From: Gloeocapsa sp. PCC 7428
GTDB lineage: Bacteria > Cyanobacteriota > Cyanobacteriia > Cyanobacteriales > Chroococcidiopsidaceae
Reading direction: 5' to 3'
DNA: 64,000 nucleotides
NCBI RefSeq assembly: GCF_000317555.1
Contig: NC_019745.1
Coordinates: 1,674,001-1,738,000, forward strand
Below the pieces are notes generated by a model. The model was not told the origin of the DNA and searched no databases. It saw only the letters and a program-made list of their open reading frames with translations. The translations under genes were made by a program, and so were the position numbers. This document shows, one piece after another, positions 37,620 through 46,693 of the stretch. Every line of letters starts with the position of its first letter. Positions within the stretch are counted from its first letter, which is position 1.

Positions 37620-38276
37620 CTATATAGGATGTTGACCATAAAAAGGTAATGCTTCTGACCATTTAGGACGCGCCCCTTGCTGCCAATCGCAGTACGCCAG
37701 TTCTAATAAGCTACTCACCGAAGTTCCCAAATAATTTTGCGCATCAATTAACTTATATCCATTACAGCTATCTAATTTGGCTTGCCATGCTTCCGGAGTT
37801 AGTACGGTATCTGATAGTAAAGCAGTCAAGCCGTTTCCTTCAGTGTTAGCTTGATAGATTGCAGTATGTAGTTGACCGCGCTGTGCAGGAAGTTGAATAG
37901 CATATACTGATGTTGGTTCAATTGTGTGGTGCAACCAAGCAACAGCTGCTAAACTCGAAATCGCAAATACAGGAATATTCAATTGTTGTGCCAAAGTCCG
38001 CGCTGTGACGACGCCGATCCGAGTTCCTGTAAAACCACCTGGTCCTTTGGCTACAGCAATGAATGCTAAATCCTTCCAAGTTTGGGGCTGAATAAACTCA
38101 ATTAAATACTGATGTAGCAAGTTCGATAAATCGCGTCCGAGATTCCATGTTGCTGTGCGCGATTCATCAGCAAAGTTACTTAGCGCAAAGCCTAATTCTG
38201 GACTACTCGTATGAATCGCAAGACCATACTGATGTGGCTGAAGACGAACACTAGGCATCGACATTTGTTCAAACAA
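37620..38276 (-). CDS. tsaB: tRNA threonylcarbamoyladenosine biosynthesis protein TsaB
   Basis: The 218-residue protein shows the TsaB/YeaZ pattern: LAIHTSSPELGFAL at the N-terminus, then IAVAKGPGGFTGTRIGVVTARTLAQ. TsaB is the dimerisation partner of TsaD in the complex that makes t6A37 on ANN-decoding tRNAs. It is shorter than TsaD and lacks the TsaD metal-site His pair. It lies downstream of ycf34 on the same strand with a 74-bp gap. Confidence 0.88.
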   Translation of the reverse strand: MFEQMSMPSVRLQPHQYGLAIHTSSPELGFALSNFADESRTATWNLGRDLSNLLHQYLIEFIQPQTWKDLAFIAVAKGPGGFTGTRIGVVTARTLAQQLNIPVFAISSLAAVAWLHHTIEPTSVYAIQLPAQRGQLHTAIYQANTEGNGLTALLSDTVLTPEAWQAKLDSCNGYKLIDAQNYLGTSVSSLLELAYCDWQQGARPKWSEALPFYGQHPI

Positions 38277-38350
38277 AAGCAGCTACTCTTAAACTAGTAA
38301 GTAGCTGCCATGCTTATTGTAGTCGCAATCCGCTGTTAGCTATAAATATT

Positions 38351-38599
38351 CTAGGTAGGTACAAGTTCGCCAGGGCGTAGTTTTGCCCACTTGCCCATTT
38401 CGCGTTTAAAGCTAACGCAACCAACGACATCGTATTCCATCTCAATGATGTCTTCGTGGGTACGGATGTTAACGTTAATTGAGGGTTCGATCGGTTCAAA
38501 GTTGGGGTCTTCAGTTAAGTGAGGCTGTTCGTGCTGAGTTTCAACCGCGTGGTATGTGATGCAGCGATCGACATAGTGGCAGTTCACGCAAATACACAT
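38351..38599 (-). CDS. ycf34: Ycf34 family iron-sulfur-type protein
   Basis: The 82-residue protein opens MCICVNCHYVDRC, the Cys cluster of Ycf34, with another Cys in EYDVVGCVSFKRE. Ycf34 is conserved in cyanobacteria and some algal plastids; it has been linked to Fe-S binding and photosynthetic electron transport. It is probably co-transcribed with tsaB. Confidence 0.88.
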   Translation of the reverse strand: MCICVNCHYVDRCITYHAVETQHEQPHLTEDPNFEPIEPSINVNIRTHEDIIEMEYDVVGCVSFKREMGKWAKLRPGELVPT

Positions 38600-38736
38600 A
38601 AAACGAACTCCAGGCTAATGTCTTGTTCAAGTCCTAAATTAGGATGAGTGATTGCCTCTATCTTAGCTGAGGTAGATAATAACATCTTACGCCTAGTAAC
38701 AAATCTGTACTGGCGGCTCAATTGATTGATGTGGCG

Positions 38737-39981
38737 ATGTGCCGTAATTTGTCGCAATTATCTCCCGAAAAGTGGTGTTTTAGCTTGGATTTGCTACCAC
38801 AGCCGATTTACTTGGTTGGTGGTGCGGTACGCGATGCGTTATTAGGGCGTAGTGCTGATTACTTAGACTTAGATTTTGTTTTACCAGAAAATGCGATCGC
38901 CACGGCAAGATCGCTGGCGCATCATTACAACGCCGGTTTTGTCATCCTCGACGCCCAACGTCAAATTGCGCGCGTGGTGTTTCCCCAAGCAACCATAGAC
39001 TTTGCACGACAAGAAGGTTCAAGTTTAGAAACCGATTTACGACGGCGCGACTTTACTGTGAATGCGATCGCCTACAACCCCCACACGCAAGAAATGATCG
39101 ATCCTCTTGGTGGTTGTATCGATTTACAACGCCATTGTTTACGGATGGTATCGCTACAAAATTTACAAGACGATCCTTTACGACTACTACGCGCTTACCG
39201 TCAAGCTGCACAGCTTGGTTTTACGATTGAGTCAGATACTCGCTTAGCGATTCAGACTTTAGCACCGCATATCCAACACGTTGCTGCTGAACGCGTGCGG
39301 GTAGAATTAGGCTATCTTCTCGCCCACTCGCAAGGAACTTTGTGGTTGCAGAAGGCTGCGGAGGATGGCTTAATTGAATATTGGTTTCCCAACGCCAATG
39401 TTAACGATGTCACCGCCGTCGATACCGCAGCGGTAAAACTTACAGAAATTTGGTCGCAACTCAACATTGAACTTTATCAAAGTGTCCGCGACACAGTCAA
39501 AACAACATGGTTAGGTATTGCCAAACTCGCGTGTCTTGTCACTCCACAGCCAGAAACTGCGGAAGCCGAATTATTGCGACTTACCTACAGTCGGGCGGAA
39601 ATTCGCGGTGTCACGACACTACTCAAGTTACTACCACAGTTACAAGCACATCCGCTATCTGTACGCGAACAGTATTTTTTCTTTCAAGAAGGTGGGAAAG
39701 TCTTTGGGTCGATCGCACTTTTAGCCGTAGCGAAAGGTACCTCGATTGCGGCGATCGCACCTTTAATCAATCGCTATCTCGATCCTCAAGATCCAGTCGC
39801 GCATCCTCAATTACTTGTTACAGGTAAAGATTTAATTCAAGCACTCAAAATTAAACCCAGTCCTTTGGTGGGAAAACTGCTTACAGCGATCGCGCTAGCC
39901 CAAGCTGAAGGTGAAGTTACTACTGTTGATGAAGCAATCGAATTAGCAGCAGCCATGCTTGACAAAAAAGAAATATTGTGA
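38737..39981 (+). CDS. cca: CCA tRNA nucleotidyltransferase
   Basis: Class II nucleotidyltransferase features: IYLVGGAVRDALLGR, LDLDFVLPE (metal Asp pair), DLRRRDFTVNAIAY and DDPLRLLRAYRQAAQLGF. It adds or repairs the 3' CCA of tRNAs. About 414 residues from ATG 38737; a TTG at 38722 and a GTG at 38731 are alternatives, none with a strong ribosome site. Divergent from ycf34. Confidence 0.88.
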   Translation: MCRNLSQLSPEKWCFSLDLLPQPIYLVGGAVRDALLGRSADYLDLDFVLPENAIATARSLAHHYNAGFVILDAQRQIARVVFPQATIDFARQEGSSLETDLRRRDFTVNAIAYNPHTQEMIDPLGGCIDLQRHCLRMVSLQNLQDDPLRLLRAYRQAAQLGFTIESDTRLAIQTLAPHIQHVAAERVRVELGYLLAHSQGTLWLQKAAEDGLIEYWFPNANVNDVTAVDTAAVKLTEIWSQLNIELYQSVRDTVKTTWLGIAKLACLVTPQPETAEAELLRLTYSRAEIRGVTTLLKLLPQLQAHPLSVREQYFFFQEGGKVFGSIALLAVAKGTSIAAIAPLINRYLDPQDPVAHPQLLVTGKDLIQALKIKPSPLVGKLLTAIALAQAEGEVTTVDEAIELAAAMLDKKEIL

Positions 39982-40086
39982 ATCTGAGACTGAGTGCCAT
40001 CAACTCACCTTTGGACTAGTAGCGACAAACGAGGTGAAAGATGAAAATAGATAATAATTCTTTACTTTTACCCTTAATGAAAATTC

Positions 40087-41433
40087 ATGACATTTGATTA
40101 CAATTTTTTAGTGATAGGTGCAGGTCCAGGGGGAATAGCTGCGGCAAAACAAGCTGCAAGCTATGGCGTACGCGTTGCAGTTGCGGAACAAGAAGCGATC
40201 GGCGGAACGTGTGTAAATCGTGGTTGTATTCCTAAGAAATTTATTGTGTATGCGGCTGACATTGCGCTGCAAGATCAATTAGCACCCAGCTACGGTTGGA
40301 GTGAATGTCAAAGGCGCTTTGATTGGTCGCAGTTTATTAGTAAAGTACATCAGCAAGTTGAAAAACGAAATCAGTCGTATTTACAAACTTTCCAAAAAGC
40401 TGGAATCGAACTACTGCGGGGACACGCAACTTTGCTCGATCCGCATACTATAGAGATCAATGACCGCAAAATTACTGCTGACAAAATTTTAGTCGCTGTT
40501 GGCGGACAGCCAAATAAACCCGACATCCCTGGAAGCGAATTTGCACTCACTTCGCGCGAGATGTTTCAATTGCAGCAACTACCACAAAAATTAGCAATTG
40601 TTGGCGGCGGTTACATTGGTGTCGAATTTGCTAGCATGATGAATGCTTTTGGTGTTGAAGTCACATTGATGGATACTGATGAGTTGATTCTTGATGGCTT
40701 TGACAACGATCTGCGTTCCTCGGTACAAGAAGGTTTAATTCAACGCGGAATTCAGTTTTTGGGCAAAACGACGGTTAAGGAAATTCAAAAGAGCGATCAA
40801 AGATTGCATCTTACATTATCAGGAGATACCGAAGAAGCGATCGCTGTAGACACAATTTTAGTTGCTACCGGACGCACCCCAAATACGAAAAATCTTGGTT
40901 TAGAAAATGCAGGAGTAGAACTTGGTAAAAAAGGTGCAATTCAAGTTGATGAGTATAACCGCACAACTCAAGACCATATTTTTGCAGTTGGTGATTGTAT
41001 CAGTCGCGTACCATTAACCCCAGTCGCACGAACTGAAGGTGAAGCTGTTGCGAAAACTGCCTTTGGTAACAAGCTACAAAAAGTCAATTATGAATACGTA
41101 TCTTCCGCCGTCTTTGCCCGTCCTGAAGCTGCAACAGTAGGAATGACCGAAGACGAAGCGCGAGAACAATACGGCGATGCAGTGCAGTGCTATCGAACAG
41201 CATTTGAGCCATTATTTTATAGCATGATAGAGCGCAAAGAACAAGCAATGATGAAATTAGTCGTCGATAGTCATACTGAGCGAGTATTAGGGGCGCACAT
41301 GGTAGGCGAACACGCTGCCGATATTATTCAAAGTTTAGCTGTTGCAATTCGCAAAGGTATCACTAAAGAAGATCTTGATGCCACAATTGGTATCCATCCT
41401 ACCACTGGAGAAGAATTTCTCACGTTAGATTGA
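40087..41433 (+). CDS. gor: Glutathione-reductase-like flavoprotein, predicted NADH-type paralog
   Basis: The 448-residue disulfide oxidoreductase has FAD motif IGAGPGGIAAAKQA, redox pair Cys42/Cys47 in GGTCVNRGCIPKK, nucleotide fold VGGGYIGVEFASMM, FAD motif IFAVGDC and active-site His in GIHPTTGEE. The strand that in NADPH glutathione reductases carries Arg/Lys/Arg contacts instead reads MDTDELILD: Asp196, Thr197, Asp198, Glu199 and Asp203. Those acidic residues disfavour the 2'-phosphate of NADPH and suggest NADH use. The neighbouring paralog keeps the arginines. Substrate is uncertain: glutathione disulfide, or a related low-molecular-weight disulfide. Confidence 0.85.
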   Translation: MTFDYNFLVIGAGPGGIAAAKQAASYGVRVAVAEQEAIGGTCVNRGCIPKKFIVYAADIALQDQLAPSYGWSECQRRFDWSQFISKVHQQVEKRNQSYLQTFQKAGIELLRGHATLLDPHTIEINDRKITADKILVAVGGQPNKPDIPGSEFALTSREMFQLQQLPQKLAIVGGGYIGVEFASMMNAFGVEVTLMDTDELILDGFDNDLRSSVQEGLIQRGIQFLGKTTVKEIQKSDQRLHLTLSGDTEEAIAVDTILVATGRTPNTKNLGLENAGVELGKKGAIQVDEYNRTTQDHIFAVGDCISRVPLTPVARTEGEAVAKTAFGNKLQKVNYEYVSSAVFARPEAATVGMTEDEAREQYGDAVQCYRTAFEPLFYSMIERKEQAMMKLVVDSHTERVLGAHMVGEHAADIIQSLAVAIRKGITKEDLDATIGIHPTTGEEFLTLD

Positions 41434-41492
41434 ATCAGATAAGTAAGTTTTGAGTGCGTGAATTTTGAATTAAAGAATTTGCCCAACTCCCC

Positions 41493-41520
41493 ATTACCAA
41501 TTACCAATTACCGATTACCA
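41493..41520. repeat. Four-unit heptamer repeat ATTACC(A/G)
   Basis: Tandem units ATTACCA, ATTACCA, ATTACCG, ATTACCA fill 28 bp of the gap between the two glutathione-reductase paralogs. This is the STRR type of repeat common between cyanobacterial genes. Confidence 0.9.
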
Positions 41521-41563
41521 CTTTCTTTGATGCACTAAATTGTTACGTAAGGGAGAAACATTA

Positions 41564-42937
41564 ATGAACTATGATTATGATTTATTTGTGATTGGTGCGG
41601 GTTCTGGAGGTTTAGCGGCTTCCAAACGCGCCGCGAGTTATGGCGCAAAAGTCGCGATCGCCGAACAAGATCTCGTCGGTGGAACCTGCGTGATCCGTGG
41701 GTGTATTCCCAAAAAACTGATGGTGTACGGTTCGCGCTTTCCCCAGCTATTTCGCAATGCAGCCGGTTATGGCTGGCGTGTGGGTGAAACTGAACTTGAT
41801 TGGGAATATTTCGTAACGGCAATTGATAAAGAAGTCCGGCGACTGTCGCAATTACATATTGGATTTCTCGAAAAAGCAGGCGTTGAACTGATTCCGCACC
41901 GCGCCACCCTTGTCGATCCCCACACAATTGAAGTTGGCGATCGCAAAGTTACTGCAAATAAGATTTTGATTGCAGTTGGCGGGCGTCCGGTAAAACCAGA
42001 CTTACCAGGAATGGAATATGCCATCACCTCGAACGAGATGTTTCACCTGCCAGCACAACCAAAACATATTGCAATCATCGGTGCGGGTTACATCGGCGTC
42101 GAATTTGCTTCAATTATGCGTGGGTTAGGCTGTGAGGTTACGCAAATTATCCGTAGAGATTTAATTTTACGCGGCTTTGACAACGACATCCGTACCGGAA
42201 TTCAAGACGGAATGAGCCATTATGGTGTGAAGTTTATCACAAATGCGGTTGCAGAAAAAGTCGAGCGCGTCGCTGAAGGCTTGAAAATAACATTATCAGG
42301 AGGACATCAACCGATCGTTGCCGATACATTCTTAGCCGCAACAGGGAGAACGCCTAATATTGATGGTTTGGGTATTGAAAATGCGGGTGTTGAGATTGTG
42401 CCGACGGATGTTGAAGGACCAGGATATACGACAACTCCGGCGATCGCCGTTGATGACTACAGCCAAACTTCGCAACCGAATATTTTTGCTGTCGGTGACT
42501 GCACTGATAAAATCAACTTGACCCCAGTTGCCATTGCTGAAGGACGAGCGTTTGCTGATACAGAATTTGGCAATCATCGCCGCCAAATGAGCCACGAAAA
42601 TGTTCCTTCTGCTGTATTTTCACACCCCGAAGCCGCGACAGTCGGTTTAACCGAAGCACAGGCAAAAGAAAAATACGGCGATGCTGTGCAAACTTATCGC
42701 GCAAGGTTCCGTCCGTTGTTCCACTCGCTGACGGGAGATGACGAAAAAACGATCGTGAAATTAGTCGTTGATGGCAATACAGATAAAGTTCTAGGCGCGC
42801 ACATGGTAGGCGAATACGCGGCGGAAGTGATTCAAGGAATCGCGATTACGATTAAAATGGGTGCTACGAAGAAAGACTTTGATGCCACCGTTGGCATTCA
42901 CCCCTCGACTGCTGAAGAATTTGTTACCCTCCGTTAA
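41564..42937 (+). CDS. gor: Glutathione-disulfide reductase (NADPH-type paralog)
   Basis: The 457-residue enzyme has FAD motif IGAGSGGLAASKRA, redox Cys42/Cys47 in GGTCVIRGCIPKK and nucleotide fold IGAGYIGVEFASIM. The NADPH-phosphate ligands are retained as Arg197, Arg198 and Arg203 in IIRRDLILRGFD. IFAVGDC and GIHPSTAEE complete the FAD and His motifs. It reduces GSSG with NADPH in the cytoplasm. The start at ATG 41564 is preceded by GGGAG; the frame extends to 41540 without support. It resembles the preceding gene closely along its whole length, so the pair arose by tandem duplication. Confidence 0.9.
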   Translation: MNYDYDLFVIGAGSGGLAASKRAASYGAKVAIAEQDLVGGTCVIRGCIPKKLMVYGSRFPQLFRNAAGYGWRVGETELDWEYFVTAIDKEVRRLSQLHIGFLEKAGVELIPHRATLVDPHTIEVGDRKVTANKILIAVGGRPVKPDLPGMEYAITSNEMFHLPAQPKHIAIIGAGYIGVEFASIMRGLGCEVTQIIRRDLILRGFDNDIRTGIQDGMSHYGVKFITNAVAEKVERVAEGLKITLSGGHQPIVADTFLAATGRTPNIDGLGIENAGVEIVPTDVEGPGYTTTPAIAVDDYSQTSQPNIFAVGDCTDKINLTPVAIAEGRAFADTEFGNHRRQMSHENVPSAVFSHPEAATVGLTEAQAKEKYGDAVQTYRARFRPLFHSLTGDDEKTIVKLVVDGNTDKVLGAHMVGEYAAEVIQGIAITIKMGATKKDFDATVGIHPSTAEEFVTLR

Positions 42938-42941
42938 GAAG

Positions 42942-43571
42942 TTGCAGTTCATTTACCTCCACGGCTTTGCGTCGAGTCCTCAATCCGCCAAAGCGGTCTA
43001 TCTCCGCGATCGCTTTGCAGCGGTACACCACGCATTGCACATCCCCGATCTCAACCAAGATGATTTTACGCAACTGACGCTGACACGCCAATTACAGCAA
43101 GTATCTGCACTATTACCAAAGGATGAACCTGTCACCTTGATCGGTTCGAGTTTTGGGGGTTTAACTGCTGCTTGGTTGGCAGAACAACATCCGCAGGTCG
43201 AAAAGTTAGTTTTACTCGCCCCAGCATTTGCTTTTCTCTCGCATTGGCTACCACAGCTAGGAACCGAGAAGATTCAACAATGGGAACAGCAACGGTATTT
43301 GATGGTTTATCACTACGGCGAAAAGCGATCGCTACCCTTAAGTTACGAGTTCGCCCGCGACGTACCGCAATACAATGACGATCATTTGTTACGCCCCGTT
43401 CCTACCTTGATTATTCACGGAATTCACGATGAAGTGATTCCTATCCAAGTCAGCCGCGATTTTGCCGCGAAACGTTCCTGGGTGCAATTAATCGAAGTAG
43501 ACAGCGATCATGCTTTGGGTAACGTTATGCCAGAAACTTGGCAAGCTATTCAATCGTTTTGTCAAGTGTGA
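42942..43571 (+). CDS. YqiA/YcfP-like alpha/beta-fold esterase
   Basis: About 209 residues with IYLHGFASSPQSAKA at the N-terminus, nucleophile elbow LIGSSFGGLTAAWLAE, acid in IIHGIHDEVIP and His in VDSDHALGN: the YqiA-type esterase pattern. TTG 42942, just after the reductase stop, gives the expected compact N-terminus; a longer frame from ATGs inside gor overlaps that gene and looks unlikely. Substrate unknown. Confidence 0.8.
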   Translation: MQFIYLHGFASSPQSAKAVYLRDRFAAVHHALHIPDLNQDDFTQLTLTRQLQQVSALLPKDEPVTLIGSSFGGLTAAWLAEQHPQVEKLVLLAPAFAFLSHWLPQLGTEKIQQWEQQRYLMVYHYGEKRSLPLSYEFARDVPQYNDDHLLRPVPTLIIHGIHDEVIPIQVSRDFAAKRSWVQLIEVDSDHALGNVMPETWQAIQSFCQV

Positions 43572-43590
43572 TCGCTGCCAACAACTCCAT

Positions 43591-43609
43591 CACTAGCCAC
43601 TAGCCACTA
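43591..43609. repeat. Heptamer repeat CACTAGC just before hisC
   Basis: CACTAGC, CACTAGC and a partial third unit end 3 bp before the hisC start codon, occupying the region where the ribosome site should be. Confidence 0.85.
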
Positions 43610-43612
43610 ACA

Positions 43613-44758
43613 ATGCTGCCATTTATCCGATCTGATCTTGCTCAACTTACCGCATATACACCGCATCCAAACAGTACTGACGGTAAACCAATTGAGTCAG
43701 TCATTGATCGGTTAGATACAAACGAAAGTCCGTACGATCTACCAAGCGAGTTAAAGCAAAAACTTGCTTGGATTTATCAAGAAGCGATCGAAACAAATCG
43801 CTATCCTGATGGCGGACACGCGGTATTGAAAGCGGCGATCGCTGAATATATTAATGAATCTGCCAATCTGACGCAAGGCGCGATCGCACCCGATCAAATT
43901 TCGGTTGGTAATGGTTCTGACGAACTGATTCGTTCGCTGTTAATCGCAACTTGTCTTGGGGGTGAAGGTTCTATCTTAGTCGCCAATCCAACATTCTCGA
44001 TGTATGGCATTTTGGCACACACATTAGGAATTCCCGTCGTTACTGTCAGACGCAATTCAGAATTTGAAATTGATTGGGTTGCAGCCCAAGCCGCTATCGA
44101 AACAACCGATAACCCACCTATTCGCGTAGTGTTTGTTGTCCATCCTAACTCGCCTACAGGAAATGCTTTGACGACTGCTGAGTTAGAGTGGCTGCGCAGC
44201 TTACCCGAAGAAATTCTTGTTGTTATTGATGAAGCGTATTTTGAGTTTAGTCAAACATCACTTGTCGGTGAGTTGTCGCAAAAACCTAATTGGGTTGTCT
44301 TGCGGACATTTTCTAAAGCGTTTCGCCTTGCTGCTTTACGTGTTGGATATGCGATCGCATCTTCAGAAATCACTGCAATTCTAGAAAAAGTTCGCTTACC
44401 TTATAACCTTCCGAGTTTCTCCCAAGCTGCTGCTATTCTTGCTTTACAACAGCGCGATTTATTGCTAAAAACCATTCCACTCATTTGTGCAGAACGTACC
44501 AAATTAACTCATGCACTATCTCAATACTCTGGCTTTAAAGTTCATAACAGCGCTGCAAATTTTGTCTATGTTCAAAGTAGTCATCCCACACAAGCCAACA
44601 AATTACTTGCCACTATAGTACAGCAACTGCGATATAGCGGTACTATAGTGCGTCTACTCAGCGGTGGATTGCGGATTACAGTTGGTAGCCCTGAGGAAAA
44701 CTCCCGTACCCTCGCACGTTTAGAAGCTGCTGTAAAAAGCTGGGAAGCTCTCAGCTAG
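43613..44758 (+). CDS. hisC: Histidinol-phosphate aminotransferase
   Basis: Fold-type I PLP enzyme of 381 residues: [14 protein letters not shown] near the N-terminus, [36 protein letters not shown] and the PLP-lysine motif [17 protein letters not shown]. It transaminates imidazole acetol phosphate in histidine synthesis. It is isolated from other his genes, as is usual in cyanobacteria. The start codon follows a heptamer repeat rather than a clear Shine-Dalgarno. Confidence 0.9.
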   Translation: MLPFIRSDLAQLTAYTPHPNSTDGKPIESVIDRLDTNESPYDLPSELKQKLAWIYQEAIETNRYPDGGHAVLKAAIAEYINESANLTQGAIAPDQISVGNGSDELIRSLLIATCLGGEGSILVANPTFSMYGILAHTLGIPVVTVRRNSEFEIDWVAAQAAIETTDNPPIRVVFVVHPNSPTGNALTTAELEWLRSLPEEILVVIDEAYFEFSQTSLVGELSQKPNWVVLRTFSKAFRLAALRVGYAIASSEITAILEKVRLPYNLPSFSQAAAILALQQRDLLLKTIPLICAERTKLTHALSQYSGFKVHNSAANFVYVQSSHPTQANKLLATIVQQLRYSGTIVRLLSGGLRITVGSPEENSRTLARLEAAVKSWEALS

Positions 44759-44783
44759 AGGCAAATATTTTAACACTTTTAGT

Positions 44784-45344
44784 TTATTCCTCTAAAATGC
44801 GTGCCGCACTCCGGACAATATTTGCGGTTTGCGGTAGCACGCCAACTAATCGCGCAAAGGCTTCATCAGGTATTTGCGATACCGTTTGAGAATCAAAATA
44901 CTGCTCAAATTGTTCTAGAATCTTGTGGACGCGCTGCTGGGGTTGCGATTTTTCTGTAATTTGTTTGATCAAGCGAATCCACTGTCGCCTAATCAAATAA
45001 GCTTTTTGGCGTTCTTCATGCGATTCTGGCGTAAGTAAGGAAAGATTTCCTACGGGTAAAGCCCAGTCACAATCGCGATCGTAAAAGCTACCTACTGCTG
45101 CACCAGGTCCTGCAAACTCCGCATGGAAACCCTTATAGAGGATTAAACCATTACGACGACGACTATTTACCACCAGCACTTGCCCACTACGCAGTAGTTT
45201 GAGAATTTCTGAGGCACTGTGGTCAGTACTATCGTTTCTACTATTACACTGGTCACGGCAGCCTGAGAAATGAATAGTATTGTCCACAGGTAAGCAAGCT
45301 AATGCTATAGGAGGTTGGTAGCGCTGCTGATTTTCGCTATCCAT
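44784..45344 (-). CDS. Conserved cyanobacterial hypothetical protein
   Basis: About 186 residues from ATG 45344 (a GTG at 45380 would add 12). It is soluble, with a central Gly-rich part (FHAEFAGPGAAVGSFYD) and helical C-terminal half (KAYLIRRQWIRLIKQI, then VHKILEQFEQYF). No motif I can assign. Codon use and composition match neighbours, so it is probably real. Confidence 0.6.
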   Translation of the reverse strand: MDSENQQRYQPPIALACLPVDNTIHFSGCRDQCNSRNDSTDHSASEILKLLRSGQVLVVNSRRRNGLILYKGFHAEFAGPGAAVGSFYDRDCDWALPVGNLSLLTPESHEERQKAYLIRRQWIRLIKQITEKSQPQQRVHKILEQFEQYFDSQTVSQIPDEAFARLVGVLPQTANIVRSAARILEE

Positions 45345-45775
45345 CTGGTTGCCTAAATATAGGTTTCTTGTATTTTGCACGCTAATAGTTATTACGGAAG
45401 AAGACAGAATATCGGCTTCCTAAAAACAGATGATTATGACTGGATGACTAAAAGCAGGCTTAATGTTAATTCACTGCTTATTCTATTCTAAACAATTGTT
45501 GACTACATCCGAGGAAGGTCGTATAACCTTAAAGTCTTAATGAAGTTTGACAGGACTCTCGTAAATTTTCTGTAAAGCTGCGCCAGTAAGACCTGAACAA
45601 TACTTTTCCAGAACAGTATCTCACAGTAAATAGTGTAGTTTTACTTATTAAAAATCGCAGTACTATTTTAGGTGACAGCACAAAATTAGCTCACCGAAAT
45701 GTAAGAAAATAGTGACATAAGCAATTTATAAAAGTGATGCGATCGCTAATTGAATCACAATAAAGTCATTTCGCG
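45345..45775. other. Intergenic region without visible gene
   Basis: It separates two genes on the same (minus) strand. I see AT-rich sequence with one HIP1 site near 45740 and no strong hairpin; the promoter of the hypothetical gene is expected close to 45400. Confidence 0.4.
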
Positions 45776-46372
45776 TTAGCGCATACAGCCAGCCTCAAGC
45801 TGTTTGTGTAGCAAAATTTGGCGCGGTCGTCCGAGTAGCCAAGTACTCCAGTTAAAATCAACTTGCTCCAATTGATAGCCTAACTTACAGTACAATTGAC
45901 GAGCTTGATGATTATTTTCTAATACGTGTAGATAGAGATCCTGATATTCCCACACTAGCGCGATTTGTTCGCATTTTAATAGCATCTGTTGCGCCACTCC
46001 ACGACGGCGATAATGACGACGAACCGCTAAGTTAGAGATATAAGGAAACCGCTGGTTAGTAAAAGGATTTTTTGACCGCAGCGACAATTCGACAATTCCG
46101 GCTAAGCGATCGCCTTTGACGCTACAATCGGCAGCGACTAAACAAATATGATGTCGCGTTGTTGTGCGTAATCGATTACGGAGATCTTCGTAGATTCCTA
46201 GCTTCAAGAAAGGATAAGCCCAGCCGAGAACACCCTCCTGCGAGTGAAAGCTGTCGGCTAGAATGTCAGTCAAACCTGGTACGTCTTCAATTTGCGCCGC
46301 ACGAATTTCAAATTGGCAATTTTGGTCAGAAGTAAAGTTTGCTGGTAAATGCAAGTTAGTTGAAATTGTCAA
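45776..46372 (-). CDS. GNAT family N-acetyltransferase
   Basis: The 198-residue protein carries the acetyl-CoA loop VRRHYRRRGVAQQML and the closing ENNHQARQLYCKLGYQLEQV. The substrate is unknown. The start is TTG 46372; no better codon with a ribosome site is visible. Confidence 0.82.
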   Translation of the reverse strand: MTISTNLHLPANFTSDQNCQFEIRAAQIEDVPGLTDILADSFHSQEGVLGWAYPFLKLGIYEDLRNRLRTTTRHHICLVAADCSVKGDRLAGIVELSLRSKNPFTNQRFPYISNLAVRRHYRRRGVAQQMLLKCEQIALVWEYQDLYLHVLENNHQARQLYCKLGYQLEQVDFNWSTWLLGRPRQILLHKQLEAGCMR

Positions 46373-46426
46373 AAATCATAGTAAAACGCTATCGCTCATT
46401 ATCGTAATCGATGCATGGGGCTAACG

Positions 46427-46612
46427 TCAGGGTTGGTAATGTGTATAAGGTGTAATACGGATAACTGCGACGGGTGGTGACTCAAGTTGACTTGCGGGCG
46501 CAGGTAACATTTCACCGCGAAAGTCGAGTATTTGGACAATGACAAGATAGGCGATCGCTAAAATTAGAGAAATTGCACCTGCGATCATCGCAATGATTTT
46601 TGAGCGGTTCAT
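46427..46612 (-). CDS. Small single-span membrane protein
   Basis: A 61-residue protein with one hydrophobic helix (IIAMIAGAISLILAIAYLVIV) and a short Pro-rich C-terminus. ATG 46612. The layout resembles conserved small cyanobacterial membrane proteins; function unknown. It lies downstream of the DppB-like permease on the same strand. Confidence 0.55.
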   Translation of the reverse strand: MNRSKIIAMIAGAISLILAIAYLVIVQILDFRGEMLPAPASQLESPPVAVIRITPYTHYQP

Positions 46613-46641
46613 GGGCTGTAATTATAGTAGAGGTTAGAGGG

Positions 46642-46658
46642 GCAAGGCACTGCCTTGC
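46642..46658. repeat. Compact hairpin GCAAGGC-ACT-GCCTTGC
   Basis: A 7-bp perfect stem with a 3-nt loop between the permease 3' end and the small membrane protein gene. No U-tract follows on either strand. It looks like a dispersed cyanobacterial palindrome that may act as a weak terminator. Confidence 0.55.
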
Positions 46659-46693
46659 TCGTTCAGATGTGGCACAATTTGAAATCAATCATC

